From Riptortus pedestris (Eukaryota; Arthropoda; Insecta; Hemiptera; Alydidae): a stretch of DNA of 64,000 nt. How positions within the stretch are numbered: position 1 is the first letter of the stretch; each line of letters opens with the position of its first letter. The notes below the pieces were generated by a model that did not search any database, was not told the DNA's origin, and saw nothing but the letters and a program-made list of their open reading frames with translations. Location of the stretch: the NCBI GenBank assembly GCA_019009955.1, contig CM032231.1, positions 86,752,501-86,816,500 of the forward strand, read 5' to 3'. Shown piece by piece: positions 40,941-51,993 of this stretch. Made by a program: the position numbers and the translations under genes.

Positions 40941-41147
40941 TTGTTCTCGTCCGTTCCCCTGGAAATCCGAATTTTCAGTTCCCTGGAGCAATGCCAGGAG
41001 AAACCTCTAGATACAACAGCAGCTATTACTCTGCAACATTATGAGTATTTTCCGAAGAATCAACAACGTAGAATGTTTCGTATTCGTTCACTCAATACAA
41101 ATTATGTCTACGAATCATTGTCAATAATCGAGCTAGGAAAGACCTAA
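40941..41147 (+). pseudogene. Possible coding remnant, unrecognised
   Basis: The frame ends LQHYEYFPKNQQRRMFRIRS...IIELGKT, then a stop at 41145-41147, followed by GAATAAAAAT at about 41,163. It looks more protein-like than the surroundings but is short and matches no family I know. It could be the 3' end of a TE ORF. Confidence 0.2.
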
Positions 41148-41149
41148 TC

Positions 41150-41870
41150 TAAATTGTAATTCTGAATAAAAATGGATCTGAAGTAAACTTCAGTGCTCAA
41201 GAGCAGTTAAGAGCCAGCTCGATTGGACTTGACTTCTTTTCACTAGCTCTACCTAATTGCCACTTGAAGCACCTCTTTGCCTCTCTACAAACTAAAAAAA
41301 AGCCTTAGAGGCCTGGAATTAAGAACTCGTATACAAAAAAGCACTTAAAACAGACCGGTGGTGGGGATGAAAACCACCCTCTAGTCCTCCTATATGGAGT
41401 GGTTAAAAAGTATAGTGATTTAAGCTACCGAAAACTATCTGCTCTATATTGCTCGCAACATATAAACATTTATTTATTTCATCAGGAAATATACCAGTCA
41501 GTATGAACAACTCCAAATTCCATTTCATGCCTCCTTCATAGTTCAAATTCTCCATTTTATGGCTTCCGTGGCTCCACATATGGCCGAAAAAGCTATGGAG
41601 AAATCATTCATTCTCAATTTTAAGGCCACAGCCCCTCAAGGATCCAAAATGAATTTAAAGGACTTTTTATCTACACGCATTTATTTTCTCAAACATACAC
41701 ATAAAAACGTCTAAAAATAATTCAACTTCCTCAAAAACAGGCTACAACAAGTCTGATTATCAAGTTTGAGGCCCTATTCATGGGTGCAGCTATGTAGGCA
41801 AGACTAACGCAGTCGAACGTCGCTTTCCACTATTTAATCATCCGCCAATCCCCTAATTTTATGTGTGTGA

Positions 41871-41927
<57 letters not shown>

Positions 41928-43057
41928 CATGTGTGTGTGTGTGTGTGTGTATACTGGGAGAGAGAGTCAGACAGACAATAGAGAGAGAGAGCTATTTATT
42001 GAAACTCGAACAGACATAATTTTCTACACCTACTTGGGATTAGATGAATTTGGAGGATGTTTCTGATAATCTGTCCATGAGTATGAGCTTAATTCCTGAT
42101 TTACATAAGTTTAAGTTAAATCAGGGAAATACGTAAACATATCTGTTTTTATGTGACTCAACTATAAAGGTTAATTGAATTATCATATTTTTTCCAACAA
42201 TTGATTTTCTATAGTTCTCCTAGATACTGACGTATCAAAGAGCTTTTTTATATACAGTTCCAGCCTTAGGAAACTTCCTCTTCTACTTATCCGATAATCA
42301 CAATTTCCAAATAATAATTAATAATTTGTTACTCTAATAGCTAGTTACTATATCGCGTGGCCACAATCTCAATTACTGATTTTTTTGTGAGATATATCCA
42401 TAAAATACTATTAGGTTAAAGTAGGCATATCCACTTTTACAAGTTTACAAGTTTGTACCAAGGAATTTTACTGATATATATATATATATATATCGCGTGA
42501 ACTGCAAAAGTACCTGACTAATAAAACAATTTTGAATAACGGCAGAGCTTTTCATTAACCCGACTGACTTGGAATTCCCGACCAAATCATCAACGAAATT
42601 GAGTTACAGCTCAGCAGTATACATTCGGGACATAAATCACTATGAGAACGGACAGAGATTCTGAAGATTAAAGACGACAGTAAATAAATATCATCAGTGA
42701 TAAGAGTAATCCATTATTCTAAATACGAGAGCGTCAACTGAAAGCATGCTCTTTCATGAGTCCTGGGCTTATCTTTTCTCTTGAATTATCTATCTTGTGA
42801 AACAGACTTGACACATATTTAGAATGTTTGGAATATTTATCTGAGAGCACAAAAATCCGGATGTTACGCACTGTTTAAAAATGAAGTAGTATCAATAATA
42901 AATAATTATTACCAGAATGGAATGAAATAACCTTCTTAAAAATCCCAACTCCTAAATAGGTACAACATCAATGGATTCATTCGCAAATACTAACATTAAT
43001 ATACGCACATCTTAAATTTCATGAGAGTGTATCGTGCATTTATTGTAGGATTCAAAG
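41150..43057. other. Stretch without recognised gene
   Basis: It contains a TA/TG microsatellite (41872) and a short frame near 41,778-41,825 reading HGCSYVGKTNAVERRF, faintly like a GIY-YIG nuclease start but preceded by a stop. Otherwise nothing recognised. Confidence 0.5.
41872..41955. repeat. (TA)n followed by (TG)n microsatellites
   Basis: A TA tract to about 41,920, then GTATATACATGTGTGTGTGT. It is not associated with a recognised element. Confidence 0.93.
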
Positions 43058-43600
43058 TTAGTAGATTTCTCTTATGGGAAATCAGCTATTAGGTCCTACT
43101 CATGACGCCATTTTCGAATATTTCTTCAAATGTCCATCGCTCCTTCCCAGGAGATGACGAAAATGAGGTCCGTTCATAATTTTATATATATATTTGTCTG
43201 TTAACGCTCTAGGGTTCGCAATTTTTGTTTGATCGTTACCAAACTCGATATATAAGCCTTTATGTAAAACTGAGTTCTTTAATGGCTGAAGGCTAATTTC
43301 GAAAATTCGTAATATCTCCCTTATTATGCGTTAGATCGAAAAATTGTATGTATAGAAATTTAATACCCTATGATTGTTGTTATATATGTTTTTTCACTAT
43401 CTTGATTATTAATCGAGATATTTACATTTTTCTTTGTTTTCAGCCTACAGTAAAACCCCTCTCCTACTCATGTCACACTAACAATAAACTGTTATATCGT
43501 GAACTACTTTATTCCAAGCTTAAATACAAAATATTGTTGTCATTGAACTTTTACTGCGTGAGGTACATTCAAATACGTTTTGTGATGTTTTCATCATTTA
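43058..43600 (+). mobile_element. HINE-like element, tail lost
   Basis: The head is AGTAGATTTCTCTTATGGGA, with a short TA tract and the core (GTTAACGCTCTAGGGTTCGC). The variant interior (AACCCCCACTC-like block, ATTGAACTTTTAC) is shared with the copies at 45409 and 63294. No terminal hairpin is present. Another old core fragment follows at about 43,605-43,750. Confidence 0.75.
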
Positions 43601-44067
43601 AGAATTGACGCTCTTGTCTCGAAAATGTTTGTTTGTTCTATACCATACTCGACATTTAATTGTTTCATTCAGCACTAATTATCATATTAGTTAATGAATT
43701 AAATCGGACCCGGGCATAAGGTGTGGGGATTTGAAAATTGTATATAACAACAGTTGAGCATCAATAGTTTAACAAAATTAGGCCTATTACATTTTCCGTG
43801 CCGATTCATAATAATGTATTGGTGCTCTATGCACTTATTCGTATCTCATATAGTGAGAGAGGTATTCGTATTTTGTTGTTTTCAGCAAAATTTCTTGTAT
43901 TTGGATATACTAACCTCATTAGATAAACTATTTACATAATCACAAAAAAAAATTAGTTATTAGTTTTATATTACTCATTCTAAGAAAAATATTAACTTAT
44001 TGTTATATCCACTTCGTTCTTCGGATCGCCTTATAAACCTTACTCGGCACACTTGTTCGTTATTGTT

Positions 44068-44663
44068 TTAGCTGATTTCCCTTAAGATAAATCAGCTATT
44101 GAGGTTGTACGCATGACGGAATTTTCGAAATTTTTCTTCAAATGTCCATCGATCCTACCTAGTAGATGACCAAAATGTGGTCCGTTCAAAACTGCATATA
44201 TATATATATATATTTGTCTGTTGCCGCTCTAGCGGTCGCAATTTTTGTTAGGAGTGGTTAGGCGTTACCAAACTCGATATTTAGTCGTTTTATGCAAAAA
44301 GAAAGATCAAGTTCGTTAACGGCTGAAATAGGACTAGTGGGAGGGGGGGGTTAGAGGGGAGGATTTTCGAAAATTCGAAATACCTCCGTTACTATACGTC
44401 TTATCGAAAAATTGTACAGAATCAGTCTTATTGAAAATTAAATGTACTATAAATATTGTTATATACATTTATTCTCTATCTTGAATATTAACCGAGATAT
44501 TTGCATTATTATTAAATCTGGGCGGCTAACGGACGAGTGACTTTCCCGCCAAAAGCTAGTTCTGCCGTTTCCTTAACTGCTTGGATCTCGTGAAATTTCT
44601 CTATTGTAAAACTTCACGTGGGAAATCTGCTTAGTTTACGCAGCCCCGGCGTGACGGACTTTT
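44068..44663 (+). mobile_element. HINE-like element, complete
   Basis: The head is TTAGCTGATTTCCCTTAAGA, with a short TA tract, core, G-rich run and ATACCTCCGTTACTATACGT. The tail is CACGTGGGAAATCTGCTTAG with hairpin ACGCAGCCCCGGCGT, ending GACGGACTTTTT. Confidence 0.88.
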
Positions 44664-44849
44664 TAAGCATTCCACCCTGTGCCCGTATGGCATGTATTAA
44701 ACAGAGTAAAATTGAGTTCAACAATACTATTACTCATATAATCATTTTCTCTGTTTCCAGGTAAGAAAATGCAAGTAACCTCCGAAAGGAAATTCATGAT
44801 TTCATGTGAAGCAGGTACACAGTTTTTACTTCTTCTCCAAACAGGCTCT

Positions 44850-45040
44850 CTGCTCCAGCGGTCTCCTTGTCACTCTTCAGTGTGCAAATTTTCGGTATTT
44901 CTAGGGATGAGGTCATCATTCAGACCCTGGACTTCGATCTATCCGAAACGACAGTGCAATGGATAGGCTGCAGAAGTTCGCCGTAGAGTTACTGAAAATT
45001 TGCACGTTGAAGAGTGTCGAGAAGACTACTGGAGCGGAAA
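44850..45040. repeat. Imperfect inverted repeat, ~50-bp arms
   Basis: CTGCTCCAGCGGTCTCCTTG...GTGCAAATTTTCGG (44850-44902) pairs with CTGAAAATTTGCACGTTGAA...ACTGGAGCGG (44991-45040), with several mismatches. It may be a decayed foldback element. The loop of about 90 bp is GC-richer than the flanks. Confidence 0.5.
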
Positions 45041-45408
45041 GCCGAGAAGAGAAAATACAGCCCAGCGAAGAAGTCTACGAAACCACAGGTACTACATCAT
45101 TATTAACGCTTTTAATGTAGCGCCAGACTTGTATTTATTAAGTAACCTCTCGTAAATTAGAGAAATAATTAATATCGAATGTAATAAACATACTAACGAA
45201 CAGACTATCCAATCGAAATGTTGGAGTAACGGATTGAAACTGGTGGAAAGTTTGGATTCACGTTGAGAATATCAATCCCGAAATTTTCTGTATTTACTAC
45301 CAATTATCCTTCTAAATTAAACTACTATTGTTTTGTGTGTGTGCGCTCGCGCATGCGGACGGGTGTGTGAAGCTCTTCCCGCCTCTTTTACTCTATAATA
45401 TTCACATT

Positions 45409-46029
45409 TTAGAAGGAAATCTAGCTATTGAGGTCGCACTCATAATTTTCGAAATTTTTCTTCAAATCTATATCGTCCTACCTAGTAGATGACGAAAATG
45501 AGGTCTTATTTATTGAGGGGATATATATTGTTATATAGATCTATCTCCCTATCTATATATATTTGTTTGCAATTTTTTTGATCTTATCGTTACCAAACTT
45601 GATGTATAATCGTTTTATATAAAAGCAAAGATCAAGTTCCTTAACGGCTGAAATCGGACCAGGGGGAGGGGGGTTAGAGGGAGAATTTCGAAAATTCTTA
45701 ATATATCCGTTATTATGCTTTGGATCGAAAAATTGTATAAAACTAATCTTATTGCAAATGTAATGTTCTATATATGTTGTTATGTACATTTTTTCACTAT
45801 CTTGATAATTAACCGAGATATGTGCATTTTTTAGTTTTTGGTCTTTAGTAAACCCCCACTCCTACTTATCTCATTTTAAGAATATGCTATTATGTTATGA
45901 AACACTATATTTGAAATCTAAATACCAAATATTGTCCTCATTGGAATTTTACGTTTTGAGATAAATGAAAATACGTAAAACACGTGGGAAATCTGTTTAG
46001 TTAACGCAGCCCCTGCATGACGTACTTTA
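45409..46029 (+). mobile_element. HINE-like element, diverged
   Basis: The head is decayed (TTAGAAGGAAATCTAGCTAT). The core and the variant interior shared with 63294 follow. The tail is CACGTGGGAAATCTGTTTAG with ACGCAGCCCCTGCAT, ending GACGTACTTTAA. Confidence 0.82.
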
Positions 46030-46039
46030 ATTGTTCTTC

Positions 46040-46190
46040 TTTGGTATGAAGACAATGACCGACTCTCCTGTTTTGCTGACTATTTTCAATCATCCATACA
46101 TGCCAAAAAACGTTACAATCTTTCATGTTCCTTGATGTTTGTGAACCGTGTCTGAGTAGTTAGCATATGTTGACTAATGACGTGCAGTCT
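46040..46190 (+). repeat. Unclassified dispersed repeat, copy 1
   Basis: GGTATGAAGACAATGACCGA, CAATCATCCATACATGCCAA and TAGCATATGTTGACTAATGA recur in the same order and spacing at 53,640-53,785. The copies are about three-quarters alike by eye. It lies directly after a HINE tail. Type unknown. Confidence 0.6.
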
Positions 46191-47289
46191 GTAGGAGCCA
46201 GTGTGTGCGTGCGTACGTGCGTGTCTTTGTTTGTTTGTTAATGAGAAATATTGTCTCGTAGTGAGAAATATAGACATTTTTACAGTATTAAATGCAGTAG
46301 AAGATTTATGGATGCACAAATTTGCTGTGACGACGTTATTTAGTCTTGAAGAATAAACTACTATTTACAATTTCCAAGCGTCATGTCATCAGATATTAAT
46401 CATACTTAAAGATAATGTCAATAATTATTAATATATTGTGATAATAAAGATGGCAACTTTCGAAACCTATAGATGACTGACCAAAATCCAACAATGTTAA
46501 AAAATATTTTCCATTCTCTTCGCTGACACTATGAATATTTATTCATAGACATTTATTTTATTCATAGGTATAGATAGTAAATAATCATTGGAAGAACTTA
46601 AATAGTCAGTTTCAATAATTAACTTTTCTGAGAAAAATAAATAACGCTAGAAAATGTTCTAGCAATAAATATCAATTTAGTTAAACCATGTAATGGAGAG
46701 ATCTATAAGTACCCAAAAATCGAAATTATGTTTTCACCATTTACATCAGAAAAATTAAATGTTTTGCCTAATAATTAATCATTTTCAAGACGTAATAACG
46801 ATTAATTATAATAATCACTACTGAAAATATTGTAATTAATGTTTTACTTACTACTAAGTACTTTTTACTATGACGAAAAAACTTCAGTTTTAAGATTCCA
46901 TTGTATGATTATCCGTATTATATTAATTTATCTGTTTCTACTCCCCTGAATTCATTTTGACTAATTTCAGCGTAACGATCTCGCATAACTGAAAAACAAT
47001 TAGCCTTAGATTGCTGAAATTTTATATTTTGGACTATTGTCAAATCTAATTGTGCACCTGCTCTTTTCGTTAATTTCGACTAAGGGGGAGAGGGGATTAG
47101 ATGAGGTCTTAAACAAAGATTTGTCATTTTTTCCTTAACTGTTAGATATACAGAAGATTGGTATGGGATCTTTTTTATTCATTATAAAAGTGTCTATAAA
47201 GTAGTTTCTATGACATATTTTGGATCCGAAGGATTGCAACAGAGATGTTGTATGTAATCATTCACTAAAAATTCAGCTTAATGAGTACT
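46191..47289. other. Stretch without recognised feature
   Basis: AT-rich, with no open frame of note and no family match. Confidence 0.6.
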
Positions 47290-47426
47290 TTTAGAAGATT
47301 TCCCTTTAGGGAAATCATCTATTGAGGTCGTACTCATGACGTGAGTTTCGAAAAATTTCTTCAAATGTCCATCGATCCTACCCAGGAGATGACGAAAATA
47401 AGGTCCGTTCAAAATTATGAATATAT
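47290..47426 (+). mobile_element. HINE-like element, head (copy split by nested insertion)
   Basis: TTTAGAAGATTTCCCTTTAG through GAGATGACGAAAATAAGGTC. Its TA tract receives the CTAG element at 47427, and the rest of the copy resumes at about 48367. Confidence 0.85.
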
Positions 47427-48365
47427 ACTAGCTCAGATACCCGGCTTCGCTCGGGAATTCATTTGAGGCTGAATGGTGATGATATATTTTTGGCATGGCT
47501 TTACTTTGCACAATATTTTGACATTTACCCGTCCCAGTGTTTAGGGTTAACACCCGTCGTTTTTGTGGATTTGTTAATAATAAAATTATTTTTTTATGTA
47601 AGACTTCACTATCCTGCATATTGTCATATTTCCCGTTTCCTGTGCATTATGCATAGATTTGAATTATTAATGAGAAAATATTGACATACATTTGAATCAT
47701 TTTTTTCATTTGAGGTACCTGGTAGGTCATATTGAAAAGAAGTGTTGAGCAAATTTCTCTAAATAACAAAATAAACAACTTTTGTTATGTGCATGTTTGC
47801 CGAAACCCCAATAGGAAATCACTATTTTTAATGTCAGGCCACCCTTATAACCCCCACTCCTGCCCGTCCCTAGAAATAGTATGGCTTATTATAAGGAAGG
47901 CGTTAGTGCTTAACATACTGAATGTTTTATTTAGTTCGGTTGAGTCTTTTGTGCCAAATAAAATTGTTGACTCCCGCTATAATTTTTAGCGTATAATGCC
48001 TTTAGACTTCGGTATACGACGATAGTCTATATAAAAAAAGTTTCTCTAAATAACAAAATAAACAACTTTTGTTATGTGCATATTTGCCGAAAATGCAATA
48101 GGAAACGAAATATCACTATTATTAATTTAAGGCCTCCCTTAAGCCCCCACTCCTGTTCGCCTCAGAGAAAATTAATATAGCCTAAAGTCTATTTACATAA
48201 AAAAATAATTTTATTATTAACAAATCCACAGAAACGACGGGTATTTAAACTAAATACTGGCACGGGTAAATGTCAAATATTGTGCAAAGTAAAGCCTTGC
48301 CCAAAAAAATAAAATCATCGTTCAGCCTCAAATGATTTCCCGAGCGAAGCCGGGTACCATAGCTA

Positions 48366-48367
<2 letters not shown>
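47427..48367. mobile_element. CTAG-family element with ~170-bp terminal inverted repeats
   Basis: The left end is ACTAGCTCAGATACCCGGCT and the right end AGCCGGGTACCATAGCTAGT. The outer ~170 bp on each side are inverted copies of each other (including AAAATTATTTTTTTATGTAA). Between them lie two ~300-bp family units. The right arm joins at about 48,197 in mid-unit, so the right terminus looks like a reversed copy of the left terminus rather than the family's usual other end. TA lies at both junctions. Confidence 0.75.
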
Positions 48368-48423
<56 letters not shown>

Positions 48424-49066
48424 CTGTTAACGCTCTAGCGGTCGCAATTTTTGTTTGATCGTTACGAAACTCGATATTTTACCGTTTTATGTAAAAAGAC
48501 AGATCAAGTTCGTTATGGCTGAAATCGGACCAGAGGGAGGGGGGGATTTTTTTTTTTTTTTCGAAAATTCAAAAGATCTCCGTTATTATGCATCGGATCG
48601 AAAAAGTGTATAGAACCAATCTTATTGCAAATTAAATTTACTATAAATATTGTTGTATACATTTATTCTCTGTCTTGAATATTAACCGAGATATTTTCAT
48701 TTTTATAAAGTCTGTGGTCGGGTATAGTTCGGATTACGTCGGCCATCTTCGTCAGTTCTCGGCTCAGGTGGAAGCTTCTTCTAACCTTACCTTACCTTCT
48801 TTACTTTGTGAGATTTATGCAGATACGTTCTGTTCATCCGCCCCCCTCTTCTTTAGTTTTTGGACTACTAAAATTTGAGTTATTAAAATATAAATTTTTC
48901 TTACAATTCAGAAGCCGTTTCAGTTGGGAATTTATTTTAATTAACTGAAAGACTTTTCATTATCTAATCACGGTGGTTTTGTGTTACCAGTATGCAGATT
49001 TCTCTATTGTAAAACTTCACAGGGGAAATCTGCTTAGTTTACGCAGCCCCTGCGTGACGGACTTTT
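48367..49066 (+). mobile_element. HINE-like element, TA tract, core and tail (continuation of 47290)
   Basis: A (TA)n tract at 48367-48418, the core GTTAACGCTCTAGCGGTCGC, a long subfamily interior shared with the copy at 22062, and the tail with ACGCAGCCCCTGCGT, ending GACGGACTTTT. Confidence 0.87.
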
Positions 49067-49710
49067 GTCTTAATTAACTGAATATTATAAGTAGTCAACT
49101 CTCAATTCAGGAGGAAATGTTACTCTTCGATATTCATTATCTCATGGTACTTATCTTTCGCCATATTAATCTTTTGTTATCTTGAGTATCTATTAGTAGT
49201 ATATTTGATAGCAAAGCCGACCCGCTTAAGTAAACTATGACTTCACTGATAACAATTTCTGTGGACGTCAAAACAATATTGAACCCTCTAGCCTTTAGAA
49301 TTGGATATTCATTCCTGGAGAAAAAATATACTTGTCTAATATTATTTCATTTAAAAATATCCAATCTTATGTACAAGATAAAAAATAATGTTTCGTAATA
49401 CAATTTATAGATCTTATTATGATAAGGAATTGAATATGGAGAAATGCGATATTTTCTATTTCCGCCTTTCTGTTTGAAAATAGCCACTACTCGTAGAGTA
49501 TATAGCCAGAATTAGTAATATTGTGCCTTGAGAAAATAGATAATTGTATGAGAGAAGGAATTTCTCCTCACGAATGACTGATTTACAGCAACGCCTTGAA
49601 CGCAACGACTGGTAGCAACCAGCGAGTAGGTCAAAAGTACCTTTCACTTACATTAGTGCGCATGGACTACCAATATTCACCAAATAGCTAAATATTAATT
49701 AATGGTTTTC

Positions 49711-49940
49711 GGAGTCAGGTTAGCCATATGAGTTCAAGCGTTAGCTTTAATCTAAGTGTTAGATTATAGTGGCGAGTTCGATTCTCGCCTGGGCAAAGGA
49801 AATTATTTAGTGACGAAATTCATTAAATAACGTCCTAAAATCCCACCCTGGCTAGAAATGGGTGGTAACCTGTAGATAACCCGTCCCAATTAGCCTAAGT
49901 TGCAAAAAGTGGACGTTAATAAATAAATAATAATAATAAT
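49711..49940 (+). mobile_element. tRNA-derived SINE, full length
   Basis: The head is GGAGTCAGGTTAGCCATATG, with box B GAGTTCGATTCTCGCC. The body (CCCACCCTGGCTAGAAATGG, GATAACCCGTCCCAATTAGC) and a TAA-repeat tail follow. A headless second copy is joined directly to it. Confidence 0.82.
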
Positions 49941-50116
49941 CTAGGTAAACCTAGAGTGACGAGTTCCATTCCCGCCTGGGCAATAGGAATTTATTTCGTG
50001 AGGAAATTCATTAAATAAAATCCTTAGTCCCACCCTGGCTAAAAAGAGGTGGTAACCTGTAGATAACCCGTCCAAGTTAGCCGCAGGTGCAAAAAGTGGA
50101 CTTTAATAAATAATAA
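49941..50116 (+). mobile_element. tRNA-derived SINE, headless copy in tandem
   Basis: It starts at CTAGGTAAACCTAGAGTGAC, inside the tRNA-like region, and contains GAGTTCCATTCCCGCC, the body and an AAATAATAATT tail. It abuts the previous SINE's TAA tail in the same orientation. Confidence 0.8.
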
Positions 50117-50312
50117 TTAATGTTTATCACATGCTTTTTCTCAAAAAATAAATACGTGCTGACTGGTTAGAAGAGTTTGTTGTAAATTCCTACCATTTTA
50201 TCTTCTTGACTCAAAGTCATAACGTGGTAGATGAATCTTGAACAAGTGGAGGAAAAATCGTGCGTGTTCTTATCAATTTGATTTCTCATTTTGCAATGCG
50301 TACTTCATAAAC

Positions 50313-51134
50313 AAAAAAGCCCGTCACGCAGGGGCTGCATAAACTAAGCAGATTTCCCACGCGAAGGTTTACAATAGATAAATATATAACTACGGTAACA
50401 CAATAGCACAGAAAATATCAAGTGAATAAATACCAACGATAATAAGAAGCCTCCAGGTGGGAACATATTAATTTTATTGAAAACTAACTACTATATCGTA
50501 TACTGTAATTTATAATGAATCAGAATAATGTTTATCTCAATCAATCAAATTTTAGTAGTCCAAGAATTTAAGACGGGAGGGGGGGGGCACAAGAACATGT
50601 TTGCTGTATCTCGTATAATAAAGGATTCAGGAAAATAATATATTTAAGCTTCGAATAATGTGCTTTGTTATATAACATAGTATTGTTTACGTAACACGAA
50701 TCGAAGTGTTAAATGCTAATATCTCGGTTAATATTCAAGATAGAGAGTACATATATATAACAATGTTTATAGTACATTTAATTTGCAATAGGAATTATTC
50801 TATACACTTTTTCGATCCGACTGGCAATAACGGAGATATTACATATTTTCGAAATTCTCCCCCTCTAACCCCACCCCCCTCCTATTTCTTCATTTTCAGC
50901 TATTAACGACCTCGACCTTTAGTTTTATATGAAACGCTTATATATTGAGTTTGGTTACGATCGAATAAAAATTGCGATCGCTAAAGCGGTAACATACATC
51001 TATATATAAGCTTGAATGGGCCTCATTTACGTTATCTCCTGGGAAGGATCGATGGAAATTTGAAGACATTTTTTCGAAAATCATGCCATGAGTCCGACCT
51101 CAAAAGCTGATTTCCCTTAAGGGAAATTTGCTAA
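50313..51134 (-). mobile_element. HINE-like element, complete
   Basis: In reverse orientation it reads AAAAAAGCCCGTCACGCAGG, AAGCAGATTTCCCACG, the core GATCGCTAAAGCGGTAACAT, then the head ending TTCCCTTAAGGGAAATTTGC at 51131. The TA tract is short. Confidence 0.87.
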
Positions 51135-51743
51135 AAACAAACTAAGTGAATAGATCATTGTTGTAAATGTAGAAATAAAATTTTGAAATTGCAAATGAAA
51201 CTTTGAAAATACACGCAAATCATTTGTTACATAATGTTAAACATTCCCGAGTGAGAGTATTCGACCAGATGAGTTAAGATATCTACTCCAAACCAGTATG
51301 TGATAAGCAGGTCACCAGGCCGCACCGACTCCTTCGTCCTTGGCTCTCATATTTACATTCTCACCTGGTGAATAACGAAAGGTTCAGAGGTGTGAACTCG
51401 ATCCTATCCATATGCATGAGACTAGACCTCGGATCAAGGGTGAACGTTCAATTATATTTACTACACTATGTATTAAATAGGATGACTCCTTTTCCTTTCG
51501 TTCTTACGATGGCTACAATTGAGTCCTTTATTTGATGATGAAATAAAACTGAATAAAACTCTAATACATTCTCCAACTGAACATGAGTGTATTACTCCTT
51601 CTCTCTACATGTTTCGCACCAACCTCCTAATTTTTTTGACTGCATGTCTTAGATCCCCTTCTATAAGGGTATTACAAGAATTGGCTTTATGCTATTAACA
51701 GACATCAAAATGCGGACTTTTTTAAGATATGACTACATATTTA

Positions 51744-51993
51744 ATCAACGGAAGGATCAAAAAGGTCAATCACCTCCACTCTTAATACTTCTTTTATTAC
51801 AGGCCAAGTACTTACGCGGCGAACCGTCCCATCATCAGTGCTCTAGAGTCCGGAGTCTCGCCGGAGATGTCGGCTCAATAGGGACCAACTCTAGAGCACT
51901 GATGATGGGACGGTTCGCCCCGAAAGTACTTTGCCTGTAATAAAAAAAGTATTAAGAGTGGAGGTGTTTGACCTTTTTGATCCTTCCGTTGAT
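51744..51993. mobile_element. 250-bp foldback element with ~107-bp arms
   Basis: ATCAACGGAAGGATCAAAAA at the left and its complement TTTTTGATCCTTCCGTTGAT at the right bound near-perfect arms. The arms include CGAACCGTCCCATCATCAGT and CCTCCACTCTTAATAC. The central loop of about 40 bp is GC-rich. Arms differ by only a few small changes, so the element is young or kept similar by conversion. It resembles a foldback MITE. No obvious target duplication was seen and no other copy is in the window. Confidence 0.8.

Noticed and set aside
41778..41825. Possible GIY-YIG nuclease motif (YVGKTNAVERRF)
   Set aside because: Only about 16 residues, preceded by an in-frame stop and without the rest of the domain. 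Chance cannot be excluded.
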